DNA from: Globisporangium splendens
Taxonomy: Eukaryota; Oomycota; Peronosporomycetes; Pythiales; Pythiaceae
Length of the DNA: 64,000 nucleotides
Direction of reading: 5' to 3'
Assembly: GCA_006386115.1 (NCBI GenBank)
Contig: VFIW01000087.1
Span: forward strand, 1-64,000
A program made the translations under genes and the position numbers. Shown here in pieces: positions 62,582 through 64,000 of this stretch (the first letter of the stretch is position 1; every line of letters starts with the position of its first letter). The notes beneath the pieces are model-generated. The model was not told the origin of the DNA, did not search any database, and saw only the letters and a program-made list of their open reading frames with translations.

Positions 62582-64000
62582 TCACTTAGTACCCTTCGTC
62601 TCCACCAAGGTGCTCAGAAGATCCGACAGCACCAGGCCACAACTGCTTTGTCGCTCAGGGCATCTGGCGTAGACAGCAGACTCCGAAGCGTACTGAGCTT
62701 GCGCGAAACCTGCAACAATCAGGCAGAAACACAAAAGTCAAGCGAATCAATTGCCTCACCGAAACAGCCACGAGTAAAAAGGAATATAAACACCTACGTC
62801 GCTTGAAAAAATCGTACGCTGCGCCAGCATCAAAGCCCGAGCAGCTCAGCACAAAGCTGCTCCGGTGGCGCGCTTGCGCTGCTTCCGACTTTTGTAACAT
62901 CGCAATGATCCGCTGCTGAAAATCCGAAACCTCGTCGTTTTCACCATCGGTCAAAGTGTCCGCCTCGATTGGTCTGACTTCAACAGCAGTAGTGTCCTCC
63001 TCGGTCGATTCAGCAACCAGCGGACACGCAATGTCGCCAACAACGATAAACGCCGCCGCAGCAGCAGTTTGCACCTCCTCCAGCTGCGATAACACGGCAC
63101 GACAGACGCCAGCATCCATTTCGGGCACACGGGACAAGCCTTTGGACGGATGGAAGACCACGACGTCCTCAGAGTGGTCCGAACGAGTGTCCAACTCAGC
63201 ATCGCTCGACGGTTTCTCGGCGATTTTCGACAATTTCTTAACCTTGGCCGCCATTTTCTTCTTACGACGCTGTGAAGCCGTCATTTTTGCTGGAGCGTTC
63301 GCTTTCTCTTGTTCCTTCACGCTCACATCTGACTCACTCACGTGAATGACGCCGTTGATATTGTACACCGAGCAGTGGATGGTAATGTGACCAGCAACGT
63401 TGAAGCGCCACGCAAACCTGCTTCCAGCACCGAGCAGAGGCGTCGAGACCTTGCGAACCAGCGTCCCTGAACGATCGAACTGCGTCGCGTCGAGCGAGTG
63501 CTCGACCATACCCAAAGTCGATTTGCTTACACGCCAGACCACGACATCTCCCTTCTGGATGAACAACTCCGCAGGCTTGAACACGAAATCTTCCAGCAGC
63601 ACCTCATGAACCTTCAGTTTCGCATCACTCGACGTCAAGCTTTCGATCTTGTCCAACGGCAACGACGTTGGGAAGTTCACATCCGCCAGCTCCAGTTCGG
63701 ACGAAGATGCCAGCACATTCCTGCTTGCAATTGCATTATCGCCGGAAATCAGACTGTACTGGAGACCAAACGCCTCGTCGTCCGAGCCCGATTGCGTTTC
63801 CTGACTCGACGATTCCACCACTAGGCAGCTCGGGCTCGTCTTTGTCTTCGTTGCCGAATTCGCGTGTGCTTTTAGCGAATGACGCTCTTCTCGTGTATAC
63901 GCTAGCTCGTCGTCTTCCTCATTTGTGTTCTGGGACGACTCTGTCTGCTCGTTTACGACCGTAAGTACTGGTGTTGTTTGTGCGGGAGCTGAGGTAGCAA
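62582..64000 (-). CDS. Cupredoxin-like domain protein, 5' end beyond the window
   Basis: The frame is open to the right edge with no ATG at its apparent N-terminus, so the start lies outside. One 88-bp intron (62,797-62,710, GTAGGT...TTGCAG) is inferred: splicing joins FFKRR to FAQAQYASESAVYAR in frame and the protein then ends at the TGA at 62,584-62,582. A beta-sandwich cupredoxin region is visible (DFVFKPAELFIQKGDVVVW, VEHSLDA, FNVAGHITIHCSVYNING). His and Cys of the copper site are present, but the usual C-terminal His and Met are not (CSVYNING), so normal type-1 copper binding is doubtful. A Lys-rich (RRKKKMAAKVKK) and an acidic tail follow. Confidence 0.82.
62710..62797 (-). other. Predicted intron of the cupredoxin gene
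   Basis: It is 88 bp with GTAGGT at the donor, a CTTGAC-like branch region, and TTGTTGCAG at the acceptor. Its removal keeps the frame (exon lengths give a multiple of three from the visible GTG at 63,821 onward) and replaces an odd hydrophobic tail with a polar helix-like one. Confidence 0.7.

Noticed and set aside
1..64000. CRISPR array, tRNA or rRNA genes
   Set aside because: No regularly spaced short repeats with unique spacers, and no tRNA cloverleaf or rRNA-like sequence, was seen. The repeats present are LTRs, minisatellites and microsatellites.

Overview
The window looks like oomycete nuclear DNA (Phytophthora/Pythium-type stramenopile). The evidence is long, mostly intronless genes with GC-rich codon use, a lipid-binding-like plus FYVE protein, a large mucin-like membrane protein, and dense clusters of Ty1/copia and chromodomain Ty3/gypsy LTR retrotransposons. 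No species is assigned. About 51 kb on the left is a nested retrotransposon cluster. The last 13 kb on the right hold ordinary genes.

1-16,197 (copia block). A plus-strand Copia-1 element (277-bp LTRs) has lost its middle, which is replaced by a minus-strand chimeric copia element. The whole arrangement is tandemly duplicated with a 6,870-bp period and shared LTRs, as expected for unequal LTR-LTR exchange. The second copy was later hit by a young, complete 4,894-bp Copia-2 element at 9,738-14,631. That element has a 5-bp target duplication and one stop in its polyprotein, and the first repeat copy preserves the empty site. The block is cut at 16,197 by a gypsy element.

16,198-50,994 (gypsy block). 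Two chromodomain gypsy families are present. Gypsy-1 (about 8.5 kb, 535- or 549-bp LTRs) occurs three times: 16,198-24,737 (minus), 27,700-44,748 (plus), and 32,381-40,872 (minus) nested inside the second. Gypsy-2 (619-650-bp LTRs, minus strand) spans 26,303-50,994 and is split by the second Gypsy-1. A partial inverted copy lies at 24,738-26,165, so 16.2-44.7 kb forms a giant imperfect palindrome centred near 26.2 kb. In both families the 3' part carries a long ORF on the opposite strand to gag-pol. It has a conserved N-terminal part and a coiled-coil C-terminus that runs into or over the chromodomain end of pol. This convergent antisense gene is the most interesting system in the window.

50,995-55,076 is mostly non-coding, with a possible degenerate LTR, a decayed coiled-coil ORF, a short hairpin and a TC microsatellite. 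55,077-57,572 (+) encodes the FYVE protein. 57,830-60,787 (-) encodes a secreted, Thr/Pro/Ser-rich mucin with a C-terminal membrane anchor. 62,582 to the right edge (-) encodes a cupredoxin-like protein with one short intron; its 5' end lies outside the window. No rRNA, tRNA or CRISPR array was found.
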